From contig OY856188.1 of the NCBI GenBank assembly GCA_963693315.1, positions 150,066,224-150,130,223 on the forward strand: 64,000 nucleotides of DNA, read 5' to 3'. This DNA is from Diogma glabrata. Taxonomy: Eukaryota; Arthropoda; Insecta; Diptera; Cylindrotomidae. This document shows, piece by piece, positions 10,867 to 22,099 of the stretch (position 1 is the first letter of the stretch; each line of letters begins with the position of its first letter). A program made the position numbers and the translations under genes. The notes beneath the pieces are model-generated. The model was not told the DNA's origin. It saw only the letters and a program-made list of their open reading frames with translations, and searched no databases.

Positions 10867-11149
10867 TTTCCTTTACATTATTCAGAATGTGTGTTTTCAG
10901 ATCTGGCCATTTATTAATCGTGAACATATCGTATTAATCTCTGAATGTATAGTAAAAGATAACGGTTAACATGGTATCTGGGATATTCAAAACTATTGAT
11001 TTATAAACGGTGGAATTCAATGCTGAAGAAGTCGATTTTATTCTTAAAAAAACCATAAGCACCATATGGAAAAAGAAACATTTCATCAAAAAGGCGTTTG
11101 AATTATAAGGAATAAAACAAAAAAATTGCGAAAATTTGCGAAGTGTTGT

Positions 11150-11570
11150 TGACGAGGTTTAAGCAACAGCGATTCAGAAAATGTTGCAATAATCTGTTCA
11201 ATATTGCAAAAGAAAACGGATATTGCAAAAGAAATTGGATCTCTGCTAAATTCTGAATTTTAACTTGAACTTTTCGCTTCCGTAGGGGACATATATTGTG
11301 CTTTGGAGGTGTTGATGGAAGTTCATGTGATAAATGGCTAACATCAGCGTAGTCAAAAATACTCGACGGCTACAAAGTAAATGAAATTTACAACGTCGAC
11401 GAAACGGGTCTGTTTTATAAAATTACTCCAGAAAAAAAATTTAAATTTAAATAGGAAAATGTGTAAATTGAGACTGATATCAACAATGGTGACAAGGAAA
11501 CTGCTTGTGATAGAAAAGAGTAAATCACCCAAGTCATTTAAAAACATTAAGGTTCTACCGTTGGACAATA
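11150..11570 (+). pseudogene. Tigger/pogo-type (DDE, CENP-B-like) transposase fragment
   Basis: Plus-strand frames carry GDILCFGGVDGSSCDKWL, then LDGYKVNEIYNVDETGLFYK (about 11360-11420), where the D-E-T-G-L-F block holds the first catalytic Asp of pogo-type DDE transposases. One frame over, RKLLVIEKSKSPKSFKNIK (about 11495-11550) matches the 'KRKLLVIGKS..P..FKN' block that follows in the family. A stop and a frameshift separate the blocks and the second and third catalytic acids are absent. The remnant is cut at about 11570, where a copy of the 3.4-kb repeat family begins. Confidence 0.7.
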
Positions 11571-12075
11571 CGGTTCCCCGAGGAACGGGGGTTCCCCGAG
11601 CACCTGTTTTTTTGAAAGCTTAATAACATCTGTACCTGGTAATCGAATTGGATGAAACTTGGTACATAAGAATTTAGTACGGTTCACAACAGTTCTGCAT
11701 CCCAACTTCTGGTTTTTTACTTCCGGTAAAAAAATTTTTTTTGTACTGTTTTGAAGTTTTTTCAGTGTCTTTATGCACACTACAGCCTACAATAATGAAG
11801 TGATTATGATGCAACTTATGAAAAAGGTTCCAATTAGTGTGAGAAGATAGTTATCATCTTTTGGGACACATTGATCAAAGTGGCGTCTACCATACAAATG
11901 CCGACTTTTCACACTTTGTTTTTAAAGTTTGTAGGGAGCATGCAGACTTCATTCAATAATTTATTTTAATGATGCTTTGAAAAAAGAGGGAGACTTAAAT
12001 AACAAAGAACTGATTAGTTTTTGGACAATATTGGGATAAGTGGTGGGGGTCTCACGCGCATACACTGATTTCGGC
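11565..12075 (+). repeat. Second copy of the 3.4-kb tandem-repeat family
   Basis: From CCCCGAGCACCTGTTTTTTT onward it follows the same order of phrases as 4555-5160, including TGGTAATCGAATTGGATGAAACTTGG-like text, CAACTTC.GGTTTTT, CTACAGCCTACAATAATGAAG and TGGACAATATTGG. It abuts the broken Tigger-like frame, consistent with insertion into it. Confidence 0.75.
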
Positions 12076-12467
12076 ATCACACCAAAAACTAGTGTCGACG
12101 AACTTAAACCCTATAAGAAGAACACCAAGTCTTTCGAACCATTAACTGTTCAATACATGCTATATTCTTCGCCACAACAATTCTTCTAAATCTGAGAAAT
12201 ATTTTATTTAGGTTGAGATGCTACGAAAATTTTTGTTTTAAATCAATATTCTGCCGAAATTTAGTTTTCCAATTACTATGGAAGCACAATTTTTTTTCAC
12301 AGCGAACACTCCTAAAATATGGTACTCGTTCTCTAGAACTATCCTTGGTCCTAGCAAAAGATTCTCTCTCAGACCAACATCACTCGCTTTACCATATCTA
12401 CTTTTAAATTTCCATCTCGTTACCCAGAAGGTCGCCAAAACACATTTAGTTTTCTAACGTTGACCAA
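12076..12467. other. Unassigned stretch between repeats
   Basis: Short frames exist on both strands (64 and 66 codons) but neither resembles anything I recognise. No repeat match within the window. Confidence 0.3.
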
Positions 12468-13229
12468 CCCCCATACAAGGTTGTACAACTGGTCCAGTAA
12501 TGGTCCATTACTGGCAGCCAGTAATGCAGCAATGGGCGAGTACTGGCAACCACGACTGGGCCATTAACATAATTTTACTGGATGATAACTTCGGACAATA
12601 CATGGTTGCATTCTTGGGCCAAATACTGGCAACCATGACTGGGCCGTTAAAAAAAATATACATTATTATCATATGTAAATTTAAATAAATTAAATACAAA
12701 CAAATTTAAAATAAAATAAAAATGACGGAAAAAATTCAAAACTCCCCATACAACTGGTTCAGTTGCCATTAAAAAAAATATAAAATAATATTTTTTATAC
12801 ATAAATTTAAATAAATTATTTACAAAATAATTAAAATAAAATAGAAATGAAAATAAATTAAAACATATACCAACCTTTTCTATATTACCATAGTCTTTCA
12901 ACCGACAAGGCGATAACTAAACTATATGTGAAATTTTTCAAACTATGTATTTCTAAAAGGGACAATACTCTAGTGAAATTTAAAAAAAATGACAGATCGG
13001 CAAATTCATGGCTACAGTACTGGCCCAATAACAATAGCCAAGTAATATTTACCATTCATGGGCCAGTGCTTGGCCATTCAAAGGTAACAATATACTGGCT
13101 ATTTTCTGTAAGCCATAGATCGGCCGATGATTGGTTCTAGTATTGGCCCAGTAACAATAGCCAAGTACTGTTAACCATTAATGGACCAGTGCTTGGCCAT
13201 ATGTCAATGTCTGGCAAAACCTACTTGGG
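12468..13229 (+). mobile_element. TA-target nonautonomous element, copy 1 (ACTGGCC subterminal words)
   Basis: The right end reads CCTACTTGGG (complement CCCAAGTAGG) and the left end CCATACAAGG. The interior is rich in TACTGGCCCA/TGGGCCAGT words near both ends and two AT-rich direct sub-repeats in the middle. It is an inverted copy of 15058-15856. This copy lacks a clear TA duplication, so its left end may be altered. No transposase. Confidence 0.75.
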
Positions 13230-13324
13230 CCGTTGCCAAAACAGTTAATGGATAAAATTACTTATTATAGCTATGTCTATATTTCGTTCTACTCTAATTA
13301 AACGATGATACATGTCTTTATATA

Positions 13325-13422
13325 GTGGTCTAGGCTATTGTTGAGGATATTTTCGTAAATGTTACGAAAATATCCTCAACATATCTGTCATATCTATACA
13401 ACTGGTCAATCTCCTAGACCAC
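13325..13422. repeat. Double-nested hairpin
   Basis: A perfect 19-bp inverted repeat starting GTTGAGGATATT (13340-13358 / 13362-13380, 3-base loop ATG) sits inside a second inverted repeat GTGGTCTAGG / CCTAGACCAC (13325-13334 / 13413-13422). No gene nearby. Confidence 0.85.
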
Positions 13423-13744
13423 AGCTCGCTTAATCCTCTTTTCACTACTGAGATTTTTTACTCCCTCTTTATTCCTCTATTGCTTTATTTAAAGTGGAAT
13501 ACAGATATCGAATTCCATGCATATGTCATTAATCAAACGACAAAATGAATCTCTTGGGATAACTTGTATTGATAATTGAAACTGTAACTGCAACAATTTT
13601 TCTGCAATTATTTTTCGGCTAAATCAAATATCTCTATCTCAACCTTTTATACATCATCTCCATCATCTGGACAACGCCACTAGCAGTCAACCATCATAGT
13701 AAAGTCAACCCCTAATACCATGTTAGAGTAAAAGAGTCGTGTGA

Positions 13745-13905
13745 AGATAATTTTTACGTAATAAATGCACACCATACGAATTTCACTGTACGAATTACGA
13801 AAAAAATAATTGTTTTTAAAACTGGTTTTACTTGAGACAAAACTGGTTTTTTCAAATACACATTTTTTCTCGGTTTTACCGAAAACCGGTTTTGCAAACA
13901 CTAGT
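13745..13905. mobile_element. hAT-like element end fragment
   Basis: Repeated AAACTGGTTTT/AAAACCGGTTTT words lead to a terminus whose complement is CTAGTGTTTGCAAAACCGG, a typical hAT end with AAACCGG subterminal repeats. The other end and the target duplication were not found. Confidence 0.45.
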
Positions 13906-14354
13906 TGTATTATTTGTTTTGAATTATTTTGTTGCTTAAGTTTTCGTAACGGCCACAAGCAGAAAAACACACGGAATAATTAGATTTAATAGAGATTTCA
14001 TGTGATATTTATAAAGATAAACCAATTCCGTTAAAGAACACAAATTAATCAATAAAAGTCCACTGTTACAACGGTTTATTCTATTAAATTTTATACAGCG
14101 AACTAGATCAGGGCCTGATCCGACTGTTTCTATGAGGACATTGCGCGTCATAGGGCAAAAGGGTTACACTAATATTCAGTACCCTATCGAATTAGTGCAA
14201 TCATTTGAGTTATTTATGGTTTAAGTTATTTATTTGCATATGTTTTTGCGTTTTTGTTTGTTTTTTTTAAATGTTAAATCCTATTGCCTATGTGTAAAAA
14301 GAAAGTGTTCAATATCAAAATATTTACATAGCATTTAATTAAAACTTACCCAGT

Positions 14355-14515
14355 CAAACATTGATATGATTTTATTAGAAACCATGTAAGCAGCAATTAT
14401 AATAAATTAACATTATTTGAAGAACTTAATAACACCTAACATAACGAATTTTGATGTTTTATAGATCCTTTAAAGATGATGTGATATCTACCGAAATGCT
14501 GTACACAGATATTAT
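14355..14515 (+). repeat. Copy B of the inverted 170-bp duplication (pseudo-exon)
   Basis: Aligns with the complement of 2838-3010. The part matching the candidate micro-exon (14464-14500) keeps the TTTTATAG acceptor but reads into a stop (TGA in place of TCA). Either a decayed duplicated exon or two copies of one unknown element. Confidence 0.6.
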
Positions 14516-14614
14516 ATAAATAAACAGATATAAAATGTATTAATGGCGACAGTAAAAAATAAAAAAAATTTGATATGAAAATAGTGATTTTATTTATTTC
14601 TATTAGACTGGGAG

Positions 14615-15055
14615 TCAGTGACCAGCAGACTTACGGTATTTTAGCAAACTCCATATTGATGCTAGGTATAGTTTTTCACCTGCCGTAGTTGAAATGGGTA
14701 TTCACTATCCCCACCGATGGTTCCTATGGGCGTGTCCGCAAGTTAAAAAACGTAAAAATTGACTTCAAAAACGTGATTTCAGCATGTCTGCCGTTTTAAT
14801 ATCTTAAAGTATACAAACTTTTTTTATTAAAAAATCCAATGGCAGACACCTACTCCGGTTCCGAGTATTTTTTTTTAAATTTCAAAGTTTTAAAATTTCA
14901 TGAAAATTTACTTTATTTCAGCAAAGCTGAAATTTGTAAATGTTATTTACATTATTATTATACATATATATTTTAAGAAACACACTCAGGGCGGTTCCAA
15001 CATGCGGGCAGACGCTTAAGGATTTCTTTGTCTGAATGGGAATGAAAGCTATCAG
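14615..15055 (+). repeat. Left arm (outer part) of a large inverted repeat
   Basis: Matches the complement of about 17620-18066, sharing GCAGACTTACGGTATTTTAGC (20-base core) and TCCAATGGCAGACACCTACT. The arm is continued at 15857-15965 after the 799-bp insertion at 15058. Whole structure spans about 14615-18066. Confidence 0.85.
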
Positions 15056-15057
15056 TA

Positions 15058-15856
15058 CCCAAGTAGGTTTTGCCAGACATTGACATACGGCCAAGCACTG
15101 GTCCATTAATGGTTAACAGTACTTGGCTATTGCTACTGGGCCAATACTAGAACCAATCATTGGCCGATCTATGGTTTACAGAAAATAGCCAGTATATTGC
15201 TACCTTTGAATGGCCAAGCACTGGCCCATGAATGGTAAATATTACTTGGCTATTGTTATTGGGCCAGTACTGTTGCCATGAATTTGCCGATCTGTCATTT
15301 TTTTTAAATTTCACTAGTGTATTATCCCTTTTAGAACTACATAGTTTGAAAAATTTCACATATAGTTTAGTTATCGCCTTGTCGGTTGAAAGACTATGGT
15401 AATAAAGAAAAGGTTGGTATATATTTTAATTAATTTTCATTTCTATTTTATTTTAATTGTTTTGTAAATAATTTATTTAAATTTATGTATAAAAAATATT
15501 ATTTTAAATTTTTTTAATGGCGGAGTCAGGGCGGTGTTTGCCATTACTCAGCCATTCTTGCAACTGAACCAGTTGTATGGGGAGTTTTGAATTTTTGCCA
15601 TCATTTTTATTTTATTTTAAATTAGTTTGTATTTAATTTATTTAAATTTACATATGATAATAATGTATATTTTTTTTAACGGCCCAGTCATGGTTGCCAG
15701 TATTTGGCCCAAGAATGCAACCATTTATTGTCCGAAGTTATCATCCAGTAAAATTATGTTAATGGCCAAGTCGTGGTTGTCAGTACTCGCCCATTGCTGC
15801 ATTACTGGCTGCCAGGAATGGACCATTACTGGACCAGTTGTACAACCTTGTAAGGG
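15058..15856 (-). mobile_element. TA-target nonautonomous element, copy 2, with empty site preserved
   Basis: Ends CCCAAGTAGG... and ...CCTTGTAAGGG flanked by TA on each side (15056-15057, 15857-15858). The other arm of the surrounding inverted repeat (about 17600-17625) carries the same flanks joined without this insert (complement ATCAGTAGTCATACG, one TA), which proves insertion with TA duplication. Subterminal TGGCCCAGT/ACTGGCC words; no coding capacity. Inverted relative to 12468-13229. TA duplication suggests mobilisation by a Tc1/mariner-type enzyme, but the CCC termini leave the superfamily open. Confidence 0.88.
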
Positions 15857-15965
15857 TAGTCATACGTATTGTGAATAATTTTTATGAATGTTATAATTTA
15901 ATAGTCTGTTAAGTAATAAAAATATAATTTCTTCTAAAGAAATAAACAAAACTTTTTAATTTTTA
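15857..15965 (+). repeat. Left arm (inner part) of the large inverted repeat
   Basis: Complement of about 17510-17615 (shared TAGTCATACGTATTGTGAAT and AACAGACTATTAAATTATAA in complement). Continues the arm interrupted by the insertion at 15058-15856. Confidence 0.85.
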
Positions 15966-16680
15966 TAATCATATCGTCGCCTTAATAATGAAATAACGTA
16001 TGCCATATATACGTTGTTATTATATAATGGGTGCGCTGCATTCCGCTTAAGGATTTCTATAGAGTGGCATTTTAACATTTTCCAATTATTTTATAACTGG
16101 GGGTGAAAATTAATATATTGTTAATTAACGTACATGCAAATTTGAATTTGGTTACATATTGAAATAGCGTAAATGCATGTACGATATTTCAATTCCTACA
16201 GAATAATAACTTGGGTAAAATCATTGTCGTATATATTACATACATTACGATCGCCACACGAAATGGTAAATCTAAAATATTGTATAAGCATCATTCATTA
16301 CTACATGATATGCCGGTTCATATAAATAAAAAATTGTAAGAATATTATGCGTTAGTTCAATAATAATTAGTTTAGGCTTAATCGTCCTTCCATGCAAAAT
16401 GAAATAACGTATATGAAATATGAAATAACGTATGAGGTTGACTTTTCACCTCTTTTTAGGTAGAAAAACCAGCAGGTACAAATGTGAAATTTTAATATGT
16501 TGTGGGGAAATTAGTCAAGATTAATTAGTAGAAATATTTTTTCCAATATCTTTATTCATTCAATAGTGCTGCCGAGTTTACGAAAATCAGAAAATCGAAA
16601 AATCTTTAAACCCAATTATCTCGAAACTACACTTTTGCGAATACGTTGTTTCATTATTAAAGCGACGATATGATGGAGAA
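15965..16680. repeat. Inverted-repeat-bounded segment
   Basis: ATCATATCGTCGCCTTAATA, followed by ATGAAATAACGTAT (left), recurs inverted at about 16640-16678. Two further direct copies of ATGAAATAACGTAT lie at about 16400-16435. It could be a small DNA element; no target duplication identified. Confidence 0.45.
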
Positions 16681-17510
16681 GGTTTATTGAACATACACAA
16701 TGACTATACATTTTGAACCTTTTTTGAATGATGTCTTTCTTTCTGATTGAATTCCGACGAAATTTTTAAGAAATTGTCTTCATAGCTCTGAAATGTAAAC
16801 AAAATGTCAAGCTTTATTTTTTCGTTTATACTTTAGAATAGTCAAGGGAAGAAAAAAGTGTTCACATTTGTGGGGTTTCATAATAATGAATATTTATTAT
16901 TTCGTGAGTTTACTGTATACCTGGAATGTTGTAACGGTTTTCTACTCCATTCCATTCATTGTCAAATTTTTAATAGAAGCATGTGTAATTTATTTTGTAT
17001 TTAAATTTGTGATTTTTTTTTAAATGCACTTAAAATTTTAAATCGTAGCAAATGAATTAATCTGTGCATTTTGAAATTTAAATGCTGGTGAAAGTGTACA
17101 TATCTTTTCAGAAGAAAACTTTTAAAAAATGTCAGACTATTTTGCGTTTACGAAAATTTCATAATTCAAAATATATTATTACCACATATTATATATTATA
17201 TATTATACACATATAATACACACATATTACCACATATTATAAATTATATATTATTATTATATATTATTATTTATTACCACGCATTTAGTTAGTGGCTATC
17301 ATCGTACTTGTTACAAGACATTTACAGCATTGAAAAAAAAATTATTATCATACAACATAAAAAATTATAGAAACGTCTTCATCTCCATCTCAGTCAATTA
17401 CACACTCGTTGCCGCAATCAATGCAACAGCCGTCAACTTCTGTCTGTATTCCTATTTTAATTTGTATGCTTTGTTAAAATAAATATATAACCAAATCTGT
17501 ATGATTAAGA
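16681..17510. other. AT-rich spacer inside the large inverted repeat
   Basis: No gene recognised. 17180-17275 is a TATTATATA-type low-complexity run. Confidence 0.5.
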
Positions 17511-18066
17511 AAATTAAAAAGTTTTGTTTATTTCTTTAGAAGAAATTATATTTTTATTACTTAACAGACTATTAAATTATAACATTCCTTAAAAATTATT
17601 CACAATACGTATGACTACTGATTCGCTTTCATTCCCATTCAGACAAAGAAAGCCTTAAAGCGTGTGCCCGCATGTTAGAACCGCCCTGTGTGTGCTTCTT
17701 AAAATATATATGTATATAATAATAATGTAAATAACATATACAAATTTCAGCTTTGCTGAAATAAAGTAAATTTTCATGAAATTTTAAAACTTTGAAATTT
17801 AAAAAAAAATACTCGGAACCGGAGTAGGTGTCTGCCATTGGATTTTTTAATAAAAAAAGGTGGTATACTTTAACATATTAAAACGACAGACATGCTGAAA
17901 TCACGTTTTTGAAGTCAATTTTTACGTTTTTTGACTTGCGGACACACCCAAAGGAACCATCGGCGGGGATAGTGAATACCCATCTCAACTATGGCAGGTG
18001 AAAAACTATACCTAGCATCAATATGGAGTTTGCTAAAATACCGTAAGTCTGCCGGTCGCTGGCTAT
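17510..18066 (-). repeat. Right arm of the large inverted repeat, uninterrupted
   Basis: Complement of 14615-15055 joined directly to 15857-15965; serves as the unfilled reference for the 15058-15856 insertion. Contains a TTTCAGCTTTGCTGAAAT mini-palindrome, conserved in the other arm. Confidence 0.85.
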
Positions 18067-18379
18067 ATACTGTTATGACCGCAACGCCGATGTGACAGAA
18101 GACAAAAAAATCCAAGCGGCAGGTATATCCGCTAGAAATAGGTAGATTTCGGGATCAGACAGTTTTGTGTACAAATAGAATTGGATGTGTCAGATTAGTT
18201 TAAATAAAAATTTAAGTAGCAACATAATAATTCAAAAAAATTATCAAACCAAATTAAATAGATTAACCATTTAATTCGGTTAAAACTACTTTTAATAACA
18301 TATTAAATCCACCAAAGAGCAAATTCAAGTTCTCATTACGTCACACCTACAATACCACCACACATAATTTATAATCAAA
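18067..18379. other. Unassigned stretch
   Basis: No gene, repeat match or element end recognised. Confidence 0.3.
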
Positions 18380-19395
18380 AATTATCAGTTGTAATTTCCC
18401 AAGGGCGATGGTAATTCGAAATAACTTTTTGCCAAAACTTTCGAAAGCAAGTTACGGCCTCGTGCTTTTATCAATACCACTTACTTGTGGAATTTTTCAA
18501 CAAATTATGAGAATTTATCAACGAACGAGGGGAATTCGTGTAGAAAATGTTTTGCCATTTTTCATTTCTTTATATATTTTTTATGAATTATACGTTGGCC
18601 TACTGTGATATCAGTTAATTATTTCAAAATTAGACTGATAATATTTAATATCGCAGTAGGCCAGACGTATAAATATTTGTTATTAGTATAATTCAAATGT
18701 TATTGGTTAAATTGAATGATGTCATTACATTTTAGAGAACTTCATTGGTTTAAATTAAAATAAAACTAAGGCAAAAAATTTTCAGTTTTAATTTCCCAAG
18801 GGCGGTGATAATTCGAAATATTTTTTTGTAAAAAATTTCGAAAGCAAGTATATATATAGAAGCACGAGGCTGTAGGCCGAGGGCTATTATCAATTCCACT
18901 TGCTTGAGGAATTTTTCAAAAAATTATGAGAATTTATCAACGAACGAGGGGAATTGGTTTAGAAAATTTTTTGCCATTTTTCATTTATTTATATATTTTT
19001 TATGAATTATAAGTTGGCCTACTGTGATATCAGTTAATTATTTCAAAATTAGATTGATAATTTTTAATATCCTAGTAGGTAGTTATTGGTGAAATTGAAT
19101 GATGTCATTACATTTTAGAGAATTTCATTGGGTTAAATTAAAATAAAACAAAGGCCAAAAATTTTCAGTAGTAATTTCCCAAGGGCGGTGATAATTCATA
19201 ATAATTTTTTGCTAAAAATTTCGAAAGCAAGTACAGTGATAATAGCACGAGGCCATAAGCCGAGGGCTATTATCAACACCATTTGCTTGAGGAATTTTCA
19301 AAAAAATTATGAGGATTTATCAACGAACGAGGGGAATTCCTTTAGAAAATTTTTTGCCATTTTTAATTTCTTTATATATTTTTTATGAATTATTT
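18380..19395 (+). repeat. Three-unit tandem array, unit about 385-397 bp, with internal hairpins
   Basis: The phrase TAATTTCCCAAGGGCG recurs at about 18392, 18789 and 19172. Each unit carries CGAAAGCAAGT, an AGCACGAGGC...CCGAGGGCT palindrome (best in unit 3, 19237-19275: TGATAATAGC/GCTATTATCA), TTATCAACGAACGAGGGGAA and a second hairpin GGCCTACTGTGATAT/ATATCGCAGTAGGCC (clear in unit 1). Unit 3 is cut at about 19395 by a LINE 3' end; an isolated piece of the unit (TTTAGTATAATTCAAATGTT) reappears at about 21312. Confidence 0.85.
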
Positions 19396-20410
19396 TTTTT
19401 TCTTTATTTGAAACAATAAAATTATAGAGATTTATACAATTTTAACAATAACAATTTCTCAAATTTTGTGTTTTAATCGTTTATAAAAGCATTGAGATGC
19501 TTGTCTATAAACCTTTAGTTTAAATTAAATTAATAAGTAGAACTTCTTTTCAATAGTTAATAATAAACAATATTTCAAATAATAACAAAAAAATTATACA
19601 TATAAACAAATATTTTCTAATTTTAATATCAAAATGTTAATTTAAAACGAGACGAATTTTGATAAATATGATCTTTTAGTTTTGATTTAAACAAAGAAAT
19701 CTGTTTTTTATTTTTCAAATTTCCTGGAAAATTATTAAACCAAACTAATCCTCTATAAAAGAAAATCTTCTGAGCTTGAGTTGTGCGACAAAATGAAATA
19801 TAAAAATCACCAGCTTGTCTTGTTGGATAAGTATGAATATTCTCTATGTTGTTGAGAATAAAATTGTTCTTGATAATTCCATATTTAATTTTAAAAACAA
19901 GTAAAATTGTTTCATACACAATTAGCAAGTTAATTGGTAGATTATTTTTGATATAAAGTAGTAGACGGTGTTAAATAATGTTTATTTTTGACACTTTTTA
20001 AAGATTTATTCGTTAATCTGTATATTTCTTCTATTCTGAAGGATGAACAAGATCCCCAAATTGGTGCCAAGTAACGAATATGACTTAGAATGTGAGCCTT
20101 TTCTGAAAAATGCTGGGTTTTGATCGCCAACCAGTGAAAGCGTGCAGAGCTGGAATAGCAGAGCAAGTTGATTTTTTCCAATTTTTCATGAATATCACTG
20201 ACATTAATACATCGTAATGCGTTGCCAACACCACATTCCATCCAAATTTTCACGTCACTCTTTAAGTTTTTTATATTGCCGAGAATTATAACCAGAATAT
20301 CCGTGTCGGATATCTGCTATGTGAAGGGCATGAAAAAACATCTACAACGCTCCTTATAACCCCATCATTTTCAACAGTATATTTATAGCAGTTGTTAAAA
20401 TTTAAATAAA
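19396..20410 (-). pseudogene. LINE 3' end: RT C-terminal region plus 3' UTR
   Basis: Minus-strand frames 19942-20253 and 19629-19928 encode the region downstream of the RT core of an APE-type (CR1/Jockey group) LINE. Motifs include HILSHIRYLAPIWGSCSSFR, equivalent to the usual 'ILEYGAPIWGSCS', then HTYPTRQAGDFYISF and FFYRGLVWFNNFPGNLKNKK near the end ('IFYNGLKLFNELP.NLK' in the family). A frameshift lies near 19935. The 3' UTR ends in an A-run at about 19397-19406, where the element joins the tandem array. The 5' part including the catalytic RT is missing: a 5'-truncated insertion. Confidence 0.7.
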
Positions 20411-20870
20411 CTGTTTTATTTCTGAAGAAAAGAGCTGTTTCACCCTTTTTCCAACGTTGTTGTTATTGATGAAAACGGTTTTTCAGGTAATAGATTGTAC
20501 GTGATATGCCTGTTTATCTTACGTATTTAATTATTTTGAAATTAAACATTGCGCTTATTGCACTTGCACTTATATTAAAATGCAGATGATGAATTGTCAG
20601 ATATAACAGATCCAGAAAATGATGACTCAAGAGATGTTTACAACAACTGCAGCGACTCATATTAGAATACTACTTCATGCTCAAGACTATAAGAAATTTG
20701 TTGAATATACTTTATTAAAATCTGTATATGATTCTATTAATTTTGTTATTTAAGTTTAATATTATATATTTTAATCGTTGTTCGAGTAGATCAGCTTCAA
20801 TGTACATGCAATAAAATGAATATCCATTGGAAAAAGAAACTTCATTCAATATATGTTAATATTTATTGAG
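20411..20870. other. Unassigned stretch with a short acidic frame
   Basis: Plus-strand codons around 20585-20665 read ADDELSDITDPENDDSRDVY and stop soon after. This acidic piece could be an exon or transposase N-terminal remnant; I cannot assign it. Confidence 0.25.
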
Positions 20871-20879
20871 CGCGCCGTA

Positions 20880-21310
20880 TTACAAAACGGCAACCTTTTA
20901 TTTGCGACTGACGGCATTTGTTACAGAAATAGACTGACTGACTACATTTTTTGTAATTATAATAATATTCTTCACCTGTATACTAAATTTCAGATTTTAT
21001 AAAGTAATTGCACGATATACCGTTTTTTTACAACTTCAACGCGTTCGGTTACAGGATTTGAGTGACTGACGATCATAAAACTTATTTTTAATTAATACTC
21101 TGCTCTCAAACGAATTTTCAGGTTTTATAAAGTAGTTGCAAGATACGTGGTTGTTTTACAACATTGGAGCCCGACCCGCTCCAAATGCTAACGAATCCAG
21201 CTGACTGACTGAAGACTATTTCTCTACTCAACATATGTGACATAATATTAAAAAATCAGCCATTATAAAGTGCTAAGTGCTTGCAATTTTATGTCGCTCA
21301 GCTCTCGGAC
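20880..21310 (+). repeat. Degenerate tandem repeat, about 130-140-bp units
   Basis: Three imperfect units share GACTGACTGA, TTTTATAAAGTAATTGCA (or AGTAGTTGCA) and TTTTTACAAC in the same order. No gene. Confidence 0.6.
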
Positions 21311-21345
21311 TTTAGTATAATTCAAATGTTATTGGTGATCAATTT

Positions 21346-22068
21346 AGGAAAATTTTTGTAAACGTGTAATCAATATAAATTTATTTCAACTGAAACATTT
21401 CCAAATTTTCCAAATTTCCAAAGAATATATTCCGTAATTCAAAACAATAATGACTCAACTTTGTTTTTGTTTTTATTTAAGTTTTTACGGACAAAAATAA
21501 ATATTCAAATAAACGAAACAGAAACAAATTAAATTTATTTGATTTTTCTTGTGGGATTTCTTATTGTAATTGTGTGACGTGAGAGTGCCGTGCATTCGCT
21601 AATTATATTGGAACCTCTTGGGTTAGAAGACTGAAAATAGGTTATAGCTGAAAAGTTTATCTAAAAGAAAGTATGTATAAACTCAAAAATTATGAAGGCA
21701 TGGCCGTTTGCGTTTATTTTTGTTATAACAGCCTCAGAGTCTCAACCTCTGAACTTGAACATTTTTTTTCAAGTTTTAGAAAGATTTATGTTGTATCTAC
21801 ATGTGCAAAAATTTTCATTTGTGAGCTTGGTTATTTTCATCTAAATCGAGGACAACAAAGTTCAGTAAATTTTTAAAACAGCTGATTTTTTGAAAACCTT
21901 TTGCGCTGAGGTTCTCATTTTGAAAAAAAATGATAAAAATAGTTCAAATAATTAATATTTATCAATTTTATTTAAAGATATGATTCTAACGGTCGTTATA
22001 ACGCCTTAGATTATTCAACTTTTTAGGCTCTACCTAGCCGCAAAAATTTTATCTAATTGAATATCATA
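21346..22068. other. AT-rich stretch without recognised gene
   Basis: A 67-codon frame at 21673-21876 is not similar to anything I recognise. No element boundary seen. Confidence 0.35.
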
Positions 22069-22069
22069 T

Positions 22070-22098
22070 TGTTACGATTCTACAGAAACGTTTCATTT
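22070..22098 (+). mobile_element. LTR 5'-end fragment
   Basis: TGTTACGATTCTACAGAAACG matches the start of the LTR at 40156 with two differences over its first 20 bases. It is cut after about 30 bp by the 3' tail of the minus-strand LINE that follows. Confidence 0.45.
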
Positions 22099-22099
22099 T

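Noticed and set aside
14350..14395. Possible first coding exon on the minus strand (ATG ... GACTGG|GTAAG)
   Set aside because: The donor looks good, but the phase does not join the candidate exon at 2843-2880, no acceptor or promoter is visible, and the region lies at the edge of the inverted 170-bp repeat.
12508..15878. Matching 63-83-codon frames on opposite strands (for example MKFFKLC.SKRDNTLVKF)
   Set aside because: They are translations of the inverted TA-target elements; no stop-free conservation beyond the DNA identity itself.
17160..17280. Regularly spaced ATATTATA repeats as a CRISPR-like array
   Set aside because: Simple-sequence slippage in AT-rich DNA; no unique spacers and a eukaryotic context.
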